From: Methylococcaceae bacterium NSP1-2
GTDB lineage: Bacteria; Pseudomonadota; Gammaproteobacteria; Methylococcales; Methylomonadaceae
Direction: 5' to 3'
Length of the DNA stretch: 14,665 bases
Assembly (NCBI GenBank): GCA_002256685.1
Contig: NQJH01000095.1
Span: 1-14,665 of the forward strand
Shown: positions 6,664 through 13,651 of the stretch, piece after piece
Numbering within the stretch: the stretch's first letter is position 1
Layout: every line of letters starts with the position of its first letter
Program-made: the position numbers and the translations under genes
Notes under the pieces: model-generated
What the model was told of the DNA's origin: nothing
Seen by the model: only the letters and a program-made list of their open reading frames with translations
Database searches by the model: none

Positions 6664-6738
6664 GTTCAAAGCTAAACCTAGCGTAAGTTAGGGACGGAAA
6701 GTTGCGGATCCAAGTATTTGGAAAGTCGAACTGCTGAG
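6664..6738 (+). ncRNA. Cyclic-di-GMP-I (GEMM) riboswitch aptamer
   Basis: The core follows the GEMM-I consensus. AAAGCTAAACC (6668-6678) stands for AAAGGCAAACC. The hairpin CCTAGC (6677-6682), GNRA loop GTAA (6683-6686) and GTTAGG (6687-6692) is the first arm with its tetraloop. GGGACGGAAAG (6691-6701) stands for GGGACGCAAAG, and GCGGATCC opens the second arm, whose end is TCCAA (6708-6713) against TTGGA. GAAAGTCGAACTGCTG (6721-6736) stands for the 3' block GATAGCCGGACTGCCG. Spacing and order agree with Vc2-type aptamers; deviations are few. Such switches bind intracellular c-di-GMP and usually control motility, pilus or surface-protein genes. This one lies 60 nt before the large secreted-protein gene. 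Confidence 0.82.
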
Positions 6739-6790
6739 AGTGACTTCATTAATGTCATACGAAGGCTTTTAAATTTCAAATCACTCGGAG
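6738..6790 (+). promoter_or_regulatory. Candidate riboswitch expression platform and ribosome binding site
   Basis: GAGTGA (6738-6743), right at the aptamer's 3' edge, is complementary to TCACTC (6781-6786), which touches the GGAG ribosome-binding site (6787-6790, 7 nt before the ATG at 6798). GTGAC (6741-6745) can instead pair with GTCAT (6754-6758). These pairings exclude each other, so ligand binding could alter access to the ribosome-binding site. No classical terminator with T-run is present, which favours translational control. Confidence 0.45.
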
Positions 6791-6797
6791 ACAGGTC

Positions 6798-7454
6798 ATG
6801 TTAAATCCAATTGTTAGCTTATCTGCTGGAACGCCACCTACCGAAGGCGGCGTAACTGGTACTTATCGTATTAAGTTAAATACACCCGCGCCAGTGGGGG
6901 GTTTAACCATCAATTTCAACACGACGGGTAGCACAGCAACACTTAATAATGATTACAATTTTGCACTGGGTGCAAATCTTACCGCTGTCACTGCCAACAG
7001 TTTCACGATTGCCGAGGGAGCAACCACCGCCACTTTAAACCTTGTCGCCCATGCAGACACCCTTATTGACCCCGATGAAACAGTGCTTGTCAATCTGACG
7101 GCAGGCACGGACTATCAATTGGCGACGGGTACGTTTTCGCCTAAAGCTGATTATGCAGCAGGCTCAGGTTCTTATTCGATTAGCACAGGTGATTTCAATA
7201 ACGATGGACACTTGGATTTAGCGGTCACCAATCCAAACAGTAATACAGTGTCGGTGCTGATGGGTAATGCGACGGGCTTTGATACTAAAATCGATTATGC
7301 AACCGGCTTAAGTCCCGTGTCGGTAATACGGTGTCAGTGCTGTTGCGTAATGCCACTAATACTGGTTTTGATGCTAACGTCGATTATGCAACAGGTGCAA
7401 ACCCGTTTTCTGTTAGCGTGGGCGATTTTAATCGCGATGGTAAACTGGATTTAG
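6798..7454 (+). CDS. Calx-beta/FG-GAP surface protein, N-terminal fragment (frameshifted)
   Basis: As written this frame gives 218 residues, but only about the first 176 look genuine; the rest is out-of-frame readthrough of repeat DNA ending at 7454. Residues 1-107 form a Calx-beta domain (VSLSAGT, APVGGLTINF, IDPDETVLVNL). An FG-GAP/VCBS repeat with the calcium-binding pattern DFNNDGHLD follows near residues 132-140. No signal peptide is present, as expected for type I secretion. GGAG at 6787-6790 sets the start. The frame breaks at about 7317-7324, where repeat sequence resumes in another frame: this is the 5' part of one gene continued at 7331-10447. Alone, the fragment lacks the RTX and secretion tail and should not be exported. 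A c-di-GMP riboswitch precedes it. Confidence 0.8.
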   Translation: MLNPIVSLSAGTPPTEGGVTGTYRIKLNTPAPVGGLTINFNTTGSTATLNNDYNFALGANLTAVTANSFTIAEGATTATLNLVAHADTLIDPDETVLVNLTAGTDYQLATGTFSPKADYAAGSGSYSISTGDFNNDGHLDLAVTNPNSNTVSVLMGNATGFDTKIDYATGLSPVSVIRCQCCCVMPLILVLMLTSIMQQVQTRFLLAWAILIAMVNWI

Positions 7455-8010
7455 CGGTAGCTAATCTCAGCAGTAATACGGTGTCGGTACTATTAGGTAA
7501 TGCGACAGGCTTTGATGCTAACATCGATTATGCCACCAGCTCAAACCCTCTTTCTGTTAGCGTAGGTGATTTTAATAACGATGGCAAACTCGATTTAGCT
7601 GTTGCCATTTACACCAGCAGCACTGTTTCGGTACTGTTGGCTAATGCGACAGGTTTTGATGACAGAGTCGATTATGCAACCGGCTTAAACCCTAGGTTTG
7701 TTAACGTAGGTGATTTCAATAACGATGGCAAACTCGATTTAGCTGTTGCCAATTACACCAGCAGCAATTATGCGACCGGTTTTAACCCTGCTTCGGTTAA
7801 TGTCGGCGATTTCAATAACGACAGCAAACTCGATTTAGCGGTAACCAATTATGGCAGTGACACGGTGTCTGTGCTGTTCGGTAATGCGACGGGTTTTGAT
7901 ACTAAAGTCGATTATGCAACCGGCTTATTCCCTAATTCGGTCAGCGTGGGTGATTTCAATAATGATGGTAAGCTGGATTTAGCTGTCGCCAATAGCGGAG
8001 GTAATACCCC
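7140..8010 (+). repeat. FG-GAP repeat array 1 (coding)
   Basis: Near-identical units carry GGTGATTTCAATAACGATGG-like cores, with GDF codons at 7188, 7421, 7565, 7709, 7805 and 7949. The regular period is 144 nt. The intervals 7188-7421 (233) and 7709-7805 (96) are short, marking two deletions. Confidence 0.9.
7317..7324 (+). other. Frameshift junction (about 61 nt missing between repeats)
   Basis: The upstream frame reads LSPVS at GTG TCG (7317-7322). The downstream frame resumes as GGT AAT ACG GTG from 7322, the middle of the next repeat unit. Two intact intervals (144 and 150 nt) would total 294 nt between GDF codons, but 233 are present, a deficit of 61. That number is 1 mod 3, exactly the shift needed. 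The short shared GTCGGT/CGGT string at the junction suggests recombination or assembly collapse. Confidence 0.75.
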
Positions 8011-10447
8011 TACCGCCACCTTAATCATCACCGAAGCCCCCCTAAATACGGCACCCATTGCGGTCAATGATACGCTAACCGCTATTGAAGACACCGCGAT
8101 AATCTACACTGACACGCAATTGTTAAGCAATGATAACCCCTCCAATAAGACAGTATTAAGTTCTGACAGCAAACCCTTGGTCATTGCCTCCGTTAGTAGC
8201 GGCGCAAATGGGACGGCAGTATTAAGTGCTGACGGCAAAACTGTGACTTTTACGCCGAATGTAAATTTTAACGGCGTAGCAGACTTTACTTATCAGGCAA
8301 GCGACGGCACATTGACCAGTAACAGCGCGACGGTGACGGTCAATGTTGACGCAGTCAATGACGCGCCTACGTTAACTGCTTTCTCATTGCCTGTCAGTAC
8401 AGGCAATGAAAACCACGAGATAACCGTTAGCTTTGCTGATTTACAAACTCAAGGTAATGAAGCAGATGTTGATGGGTCGGTTGATGCGTTTGTCATTAAA
8501 GCCGTCAGCACGGGTACCCTTAAAATTGGCGTAAACGCAGCAACTGCGACCCAGTGGAATGCCTTATCAAACCATACGATTGATGCCACTCATCAAGCTT
8601 ATTGGACACCTGCCGCAAATACCAATGGGACATTGAACGCCTTTACAGCCGTGGCTAAAGATAACGATAATTTAGAATCGGTCACACCTGTGCAAGCGAC
8701 GGTCAACGTGGCGGCGATGGTTACCGTACCACCTCATGTGACGATCAGTGCGGGAACCAATCCCGTGGAAGGTTCAACGGTGGGCAATTTTAATGTTACG
8801 TTGGACAGTCCAGCACCTGTGGGTGGTTTAACGGTAAATTACACGTTGACGGGGTCGGCAACACTAAGCACAGATTACACCGTAACCGCTGGGACAAATG
8901 TCACTACGATGACGGACAGTAGCTTTAGCATTGCCGCAGGTGAAACGTCTGCGGTACTCAATGTCAACGCCTTGAGTGATGGCGTTTTAGACCCTAACGA
9001 AACGGTTACCTTGAATTTAACGACAGGGACGGGTTCGAGTCTGTCGTTTTCACCGCGTATCGATTATATAACAGGCAATAGCTCTTATGCGTCTAGCGTG
9101 GGTGACTTTAATAATGATGGCAAACTCGATTTAGCGACAGTCAATAATTACAGTGGTGACTCGGTTTCTGTACTGTTGCGTAATGCGGCTAATACGGATT
9201 TTAATTCTACCGTCAATTATGTAACCGGCAATGATCCTTGTTCGCTTAGCGTCGGTGATTTCAATAACGATGGCAACCTCGATTTGGTCACAGCCAATCA
9301 AACCAGTAATACAGTGTCGGTATTATTGCGTAATACGGCTAATACAGGCTTTGATGCTAAAGTCGATTACGCAACCGGTGCAGCACCTGCTTCTGTTAAC
9401 GTGGGTGATTTCAATAACGATGGCAAACTCGACTTAGTCATCGCCAATCAAAGCAGTAACACGGTTTCAGTCTTATTGCGTAATGCGGCTAATACCGGCT
9501 TTGAGGCTAAAGTCGATTATGCGACAGGCTCAGGTACTTGGTCTGTTAGTGTGGGTGATTTTAATAACGATGGTAAGCTTGATTTAGCGACAGCCAATTT
9601 CAACGATAGCAGCGTTTCAGTTTTATTGCGTAATGCCGCTAATACCGGCTTTGATGCTAAAGTCGATTATGCAATGGGTTCATGCCCTATCTCTGTTAGC
9701 GCAGGTGATTTTAATAACGATGGTAAACTTGATTTAGCGACAGCCAATTATGGCAATGGCACGGCTTCGATATTACTGAATAATTCCATTTCTGCCGCGA
9801 CCTTAACCATCACTGATACGACCCAGAATCACGCCGCCGTTCTCGCGCCGCTAGCAACAAGTGCCACGGCTGTTGTTAATACGAACACACTGATTGGCAG
9901 TGCTGGTAACGACATACTGATTGGCGGTGATGGAGCAGACCTTCTCACCGGTGGTCTTGGTAAAGATAGTTATAATCTTACCGAAACAACGGCTGCAACT
10001 GATACGCTGAGTATTGCTAACGGTGATAGTTTAATTAGTGGCTATGACGTGGCGAATGGTTTTAAATTGGGAACGGGCATTATTAACACCACAGGCGTTG
10101 ATAAGCTTGATTTAGACAGTACCCTCATCGCGGCTAATACCGCTGCGGTTAATGGTGTTGATTCGGGCATTATTCATAGTCACAACATCAGCAATGGCAT
10201 TATTAGCTTTGATAATATCGACAGCTATACCACGCCACTCAGCATTACTGCTGCTGATTTAACCGATGTAGTTAGTTATTTGCAAGCCAATATCGGGGGA
10301 AACAATACCGTTGCTTTTGTTTCCGAAGGTAATACTTTTGTGTTCCAAGATGGCGGTGCGACCGACACCTTAGTGGAATTAGTCGGTGTCATGGCTCAAA
10401 ATATCAATACCTCAGGTTTGGCAACTAACGCAGTATGGATTATTTAA
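7331..10447 (+). CDS. FG-GAP/cadherin-like/Calx-beta/RTX secreted protein, main body (frameshifted from 6798)
   Basis: A 1038-residue continuation of the gene begun at 6798; the GTG at 7331 is internal, not a credible start. In order: five FG-GAP repeats with GDFNNDGKLDL-type calcium sites (residues about 31-215); a cadherin-like domain (238-347, NTAPIAVNDTLTAIEDTA); a second Ig-like/VCBS-type domain (348-463); a second Calx-beta domain (466-574), close to the N-terminal one; five more FG-GAP repeats at a 50-51-residue period (about 591-815); three RTX nonapeptides (GSAGNDILI, GGDGADLLT, GGLGKDSYN, about 857-883); and a C-terminal tail ending NAVWII. The tail resembles the C-terminal region of cyanobacterial and other 'bluetail'-type surface proteins (recalled, not searched). 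Calcium-dependent folding after type I export is expected, probably as an adhesin or matrix protein. The cognate exporter lies downstream. Confidence 0.85.
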   Translation: MSVLLRNATNTGFDANVDYATGANPFSVSVGDFNRDGKLDLAVANLSSNTVSVLLGNATGFDANIDYATSSNPLSVSVGDFNNDGKLDLAVAIYTSSTVSVLLANATGFDDRVDYATGLNPRFVNVGDFNNDGKLDLAVANYTSSNYATGFNPASVNVGDFNNDSKLDLAVTNYGSDTVSVLFGNATGFDTKVDYATGLFPNSVSVGDFNNDGKLDLAVANSGGNTPTATLIITEAPLNTAPIAVNDTLTAIEDTAIIYTDTQLLSNDNPSNKTVLSSDSKPLVIASVSSGANGTAVLSADGKTVTFTPNVNFNGVADFTYQASDGTLTSNSATVTVNVDAVNDAPTLTAFSLPVSTGNENHEITVSFADLQTQGNEADVDGSVDAFVIKAVSTGTLKIGVNAATATQWNALSNHTIDATHQAYWTPAANTNGTLNAFTAVAKDNDNLESVTPVQATVNVAAMVTVPPHVTISAGTNPVEGSTVGNFNVTLDSPAPVGGLTVNYTLTGSATLSTDYTVTAGTNVTTMTDSSFSIAAGETSAVLNVNALSDGVLDPNETVTLNLTTGTGSSLSFSPRIDYITGNSSYASSVGDFNNDGKLDLATVNNYSGDSVSVLLRNAANTDFNSTVNYVTGNDPCSLSVGDFNNDGNLDLVTANQTSNTVSVLLRNTANTGFDAKVDYATGAAPASVNVGDFNNDGKLDLVIANQSSNTVSVLLRNAANTGFEAKVDYATGSGTWSVSVGDFNNDGKLDLATANFNDSSVSVLLRNAANTGFDAKVDYAMGSCPISVSAGDFNNDGKLDLATANYGNGTASILLNNSISAATLTITDTTQNHAAVLAPLATSATAVVNTNTLIGSAGNDILIGGDGADLLTGGLGKDSYNLTETTAATDTLSIANGDSLISGYDVANGFKLGTGIINTTGVDKLDLDSTLIAANTAAVNGVDSGIIHSHNISNGIISFDNIDSYTTPLSITAADLTDVVSYLQANIGGNNTVAFVSEGNTFVFQDGGATDTLVELVGVMAQNINTSGLATNAVWII
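9050..9790 (+). repeat. FG-GAP repeat array 2 (coding)
   Basis: GDF codons lie at 9101, 9254, 9404, 9554 and 9704, so the period is 153 nt once and then 150 nt three times. Units share DNA such as GTAATGCGGCTAATAC and GCTAAAGTCGATTATGC. All five are in frame and undisturbed, unlike array 1. Confidence 0.9.
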
Positions 10448-10478
10448 CGCTTTACTTTTCATAATATCAACAATCAGC

Positions 10479-10500
10479 AAGCCCCTCACGGGGCTTTTTT
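10479..10500 (+). terminator. Intrinsic terminator of the adhesin gene
   Basis: AAGCCCC (10479-10485), loop TCAC, GGGGCTT (10490-10496), then a T-run to 10500. It is a strong canonical terminator 32 nt after the stop codon. Confidence 0.9.
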
Positions 10501-10518
10501 GTTATTATTCAGTATGGA

Positions 10519-10546
10519 TTGCTTAAATTCTCACTCTCTGTAAAAT
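10519..10546 (+). promoter_or_regulatory. Putative promoter of the secretion genes
   Basis: TTGCTT (10519-10524), 16 nt, then TAAAAT (10541-10546). It would start transcription near 10553, directly before the second hairpin, and would separate exporter expression from the adhesin transcript. Confidence 0.4.
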
Positions 10547-10554
10547 TACCCACC

Positions 10555-10586
10555 AACAAGCCCCATTATGGGGCTTGTTTTTTATT
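10555..10586 (+). terminator. Second, near-duplicate intrinsic terminator before the exporter gene
   Basis: AACAAGCCCC (10555-10564), loop ATTAT and GGGGCTTGTT (10570-10579) give a perfect 10-bp stem followed by TTTTTATTATT. It shares the CAAGCCCC/GGGGCTT stem and the TTATTATTC tail with the terminator at 10479, about 76 nt upstream. It stands only 18-25 nt before the exporter start and may attenuate it. Confidence 0.8.
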
Positions 10587-10603
10587 ATTCGGAATTCACC
10601 CTT

Positions 10604-12307
10604 ATGCGTTCACCTCGTTCAGAACTCGCTGAAGCGATTTATTATTGCCGTGATTCATTTAAATCGGCGGCATTTTTTAGCTTCTTTATTAATATGTTAA
10701 TGCTGTTTCCGTCTATTTATATGATGCAGGTCTATGACCGCGTCTTGGGGAGTAATAGCACGTCTACACTGCTGATGCTGACATTGCTGGCGGTGTTGTT
10801 ATTTTCCATGCTCGGCGCATTAGAATGGATACGTTCACAAGTGCTGATTCGTGTCAGTACCCGTTTTGATTTATTGCTTAATGAGCGACTTTATCGGGTT
10901 TTATTTCGACAAGCCTTAGTCAGTGGCGGAAAATCCAGTGCGCAGCCTTTAAGTGATTTACTGGCATTGCGCCAGTTTTTGACAGGACAAGGTTTGTTTG
11001 CCTTCTTTGACGCGCCGTGGTTACCGATTTATGTCGGTTTGTTATTTTTGTTCAACCCCGCTTTTGGCGCAGTTGCTGTCGTTTCTGTGCTGCTGTTGAT
11101 TTTACTGGCTATCTGGAACGAGCGTGCCACACATGACGATTTAGAACAAGCCAATCAGCTTTCTGTCGAAAGTTCGAATGCGACCGCGCGTAATTTACGC
11201 AATGCCGAAGTGGTTCATGCGTTGGGTATGTTGCCTGCATTAATGGGGCGGTGGAAAGCAAAACAAAAAAAATTAATTATTTTGCAAGCCTTGGCTAGCG
11301 AAAAAGGCGGGTTAATCTCAGCCTTATCAAAAACCTTCCGTGTGACCATACAGTCGCTGATTTTAGGGCTAGGCGCGTGGTTAGCGATTAATAAACAAAT
11401 TAGCCCCGGCTTAATGATTGGTGGCTCTATTTTATTAGGTCGAGCCTTAGCCCCTATTGATTTAATGATTGGTAGCTGGAAACAGTTTTTAACAGCGCGT
11501 ACTGCCTACGAACGACTCAATGTTTTATTGGCAAATTTCCCCGCCGAAGAAGACAGAATGCCCTTGCCCGCGCCTAAAGGTGCGCTACGCGTTGAACAAG
11601 CGATGGTCGTGCCGCCTGGCTCTAAAGTTGCAGTGATTAAAGGCATTAGTTTTGCCATTGACGCGGGGACTTCAATCGCATTGGTCGGTGCGAGTGCATC
11701 GGGTAAGTCAACGTTAGCACGCGCATTGTTAGGTATTTGGCCCGTTGCCAGTGGTGCTGTTCGTTTGGATGGTGCGAATGTGATGCAAGCTGAGCGCAGT
11801 TTAGTCGGTCCTTATATTGGTTATTTACCGCAAGATATAGAGTTGTTTGATGGCACTATTGCCGATAATATCGCCAGATTTGGTGAGGTGGATGCCAATT
11901 TTGTGGTGGATGCAGCAATAGCGGCTGGGGTGCATGAGATGATTTTACGATTACCGCAAGGTTATGATACTGAGATTGGTGGCGGGGGCGGCGCGTTATC
12001 AGCCGGTCAACGCCAGCGCGTCGGTTTAGCGAGGGCTTTATATGGTAATCCTGTGTTAGTGGTATTAGATGAACCTAATTCCAATTTAGATGATGTTGGT
12101 GAGCAAGCGTTGGCACAAGCCTTATTAAAACTAAAACAGCGCGGCTGCACGGTCATTGCTATCACCCATCGTGTCGGCATTTTAGGCATCGTTGATCGCA
12201 TCATGGTATTAAATGATGGTTTATTAGTATTGGATGGTCCGCGAGATGATGTCTTAGCAAAACTGAATCAACGTCCTACACAACCCGTACAAGGTCAACC
12301 TGCATGA
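10604..12307 (+). CDS. Type I secretion ABC transporter, PrtD/AprD family
   Basis: The inner-membrane ATPase/permease of a type I secretion system that exports RTX-type proteins directly to the outside. From the ATG at 10604 it has 567 residues. The N-terminal half has membrane helices (about 20-75, 140-170, 250-300) and the family sequence FFINMLMLFPSIYMMQVYDRVL (first and last parts), which places it in the PrtD-type group without a C39 peptidase domain. The nucleotide-binding half shows Walker A GASASGKST (about 362-370), the signature LSAGQRQRVGLARAL (about 465), Walker B LVVLDEPNSNLD (about 484-495) and the H-loop ITHR (about 520). An upstream ATG at 10568 is rejected because it lies inside the terminator hairpin; GGAA (10591-10594) precedes 10604. 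Its stop overlaps the next start as ATGA. Its likely substrate is the adjacent RTX protein. Confidence 0.94.
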   Translation: MRSPRSELAEAIYYCRDSFKSAAFFSFFINMLMLFPSIYMMQVYDRVLGSNSTSTLLMLTLLAVLLFSMLGALEWIRSQVLIRVSTRFDLLLNERLYRVLFRQALVSGGKSSAQPLSDLLALRQFLTGQGLFAFFDAPWLPIYVGLLFLFNPAFGAVAVVSVLLLILLAIWNERATHDDLEQANQLSVESSNATARNLRNAEVVHALGMLPALMGRWKAKQKKLIILQALASEKGGLISALSKTFRVTIQSLILGLGAWLAINKQISPGLMIGGSILLGRALAPIDLMIGSWKQFLTARTAYERLNVLLANFPAEEDRMPLPAPKGALRVEQAMVVPPGSKVAVIKGISFAIDAGTSIALVGASASGKSTLARALLGIWPVASGAVRLDGANVMQAERSLVGPYIGYLPQDIELFDGTIADNIARFGEVDANFVVDAAIAAGVHEMILRLPQGYDTEIGGGGGALSAGQRQRVGLARALYGNPVLVVLDEPNSNLDDVGEQALAQALLKLKQRGCTVIAITHRVGILGIVDRIMVLNDGLLVLDGPRDDVLAKLNQRPTQPVQGQPA

Positions 12308-13647
12308 GTTTATTGAAAGCAAAACCCAGAGATTTAGATCAACTAGATATTAACCAATTTGCCGATGATCGTCCGATTCGACGATTAGGTTATTCACTGA
12401 TATTTATTGTGTTTGGTTTTTTTGGTACATGGGCTTATTTAGCCCCGTTAGGCAGTGCAGTATTAGCACAGGGCAGTGTGACGGTTGAAGGCTATCGTAA
12501 AACCGTACAACATTTAGAAGGCGGCATTATTAAAGCACTGCTTGTGCGTGATGGAGACAACGTTAAGAAAGGGCAAATCTTAGTGGAATTAGATGACACC
12601 TCTACGCGAGCGCAATTAGAAACGTTGCGTGGGCAGTTATTTTCAGCCTTAGCGCGTGAAGCACGATTAATCGCCGAACGAGATGGCAAAACCACAGTCA
12701 CTTATCCCGCTGAATTAAAAGCAGCCAGCAACGAACCGCGTGTACAAGAAAATATACGCGTTCAAGATCAATCCTTCGCAGTGCGTAAACAATCGCGTAA
12801 CGGCGAGATTGCCATACTCAAAGAACAACGCCAACAATTGCTTTCTAAAATTGAGGGCGTTAAGGCACAAATAAATAGTCGTAGCAGCCTGTCATCATCA
12901 ATAAATAAAGAATTAGTTGATTTTCGCGCCATGCTCAAAGAAGGCTATATTGAAAAACAAAAAGTCACTGAACTGGAACGGCGATTATCAGAATCAGAAG
13001 GCGATAAAGGTGATTTCATTGCCAATATTGCTACTGCACAAACGCAGATTAGCGAAATTTCTCTGAAAATTTTACAAATTGAAAAAGACTTCCAACGCGA
13101 AGTGGTCGAAGAACTCAGCAAAGTCCAAACGGAACTTTCTGAACTACACGAGAAAACCCAATGGCTAGCCGATACAGTGGAGCGTACCACTATCAAAGCA
13201 CCAGAATCAGGCATGGTGTTAGGCTCAACAGTACATACCATCGGCGCGGTAATTCCTCCCGGTGGTCATCTACTCGACATCGTACCGCAACAAGAAAAAT
13301 TAATTGTCGAAGCGCAAATATCACCGATTGATATTGATCGCATTCATATCGGACAAAAAACAGAAATTCGTTTTAGTGCGTTTAAAAGTGCTAAAACCCT
13401 TAAAATAGACGGTAAATTGATTACGGTGTCCGCAGACCGACTCACCGATGAACAAAACAAAACCAGTTTTTATCTGGGGCGCGTCGAAGTCGATAAAGAA
13501 GGTTTGGACGACTTAAGTAAAAATGACTTAGTGCTGGTGCCGGGTATGCCTGCCGAAGTATTGATTAATACCGGCGATCGCACCTTTATTGAGTATTTAA
13601 TGAAACCAATTAGTAATATTTTTGCTCGCTCACTCATTGAGGATTAA
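12304..13647 (+). CDS. Type I secretion periplasmic adaptor, HlyD/PrtE family
   Basis: The membrane-fusion protein that links the ABC exporter to the outer-membrane channel across the periplasm. It has 447 residues: a short cytoplasmic N-terminus (1-27), one membrane helix (about 28-48, LGYSLIFIVFGFFGTWAYLAP) and the first lipoyl-like half (about 58-98, with QHLEGGIIKALLVRDGDNV). A long coiled-coil hairpin (about 130-290) follows, then the second lipoyl half (TIKAPESGMVLG, VIPPGGHLLDIVP, about 297-329) and a C-terminal beta-barrel ending in GMPAEVLINTGDRT. All agree with PrtE/AprE-type adaptors. The start overlaps the transporter stop by 4 nt, so the two are translationally coupled, with AAGG at 12291-12294 as a weak ribosome-binding site. 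Confidence 0.95.
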   Translation: MSLLKAKPRDLDQLDINQFADDRPIRRLGYSLIFIVFGFFGTWAYLAPLGSAVLAQGSVTVEGYRKTVQHLEGGIIKALLVRDGDNVKKGQILVELDDTSTRAQLETLRGQLFSALAREARLIAERDGKTTVTYPAELKAASNEPRVQENIRVQDQSFAVRKQSRNGEIAILKEQRQQLLSKIEGVKAQINSRSSLSSSINKELVDFRAMLKEGYIEKQKVTELERRLSESEGDKGDFIANIATAQTQISEISLKILQIEKDFQREVVEELSKVQTELSELHEKTQWLADTVERTTIKAPESGMVLGSTVHTIGAVIPPGGHLLDIVPQQEKLIVEAQISPIDIDRIHIGQKTEIRFSAFKSAKTLKIDGKLITVSADRLTDEQNKTSFYLGRVEVDKEGLDDLSKNDLVLVPGMPAEVLINTGDRTFIEYLMKPISNIFARSLIED

Positions 13648-13651
13648 AGCC

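Noticed and set aside
6298..6669. Minus-strand 123-residue reading frame
   Set aside because: It runs antisense to the glutaredoxin gene, across its terminator and the promoter, and has no recognisable domain or ribosome-binding site.
7331..7333. GTG at 7331 as a true, separate gene start
   Set aside because: It falls inside an FG-GAP unit with no ribosome-binding site; the repeat pattern shows it continues the gene begun at 6798.
7140..9790. CRISPR-like array because of regular 144-153 nt repeats
   Set aside because: The repeats are coding FG-GAP units, open in one frame, without short constant repeats and unique spacers.
10568..10603. ATG at 10568 as start of the ABC exporter
   Set aside because: This ATG is in the loop and stem of the second terminator; 10604 begins the family-typical sequence and has GGAA upstream.
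12007..13241. Minus-strand open frames of 65-98 residues under the exporter and adaptor genes
   Set aside because: They are shadows of strongly supported genes on the other strand, with no recognisable domain.
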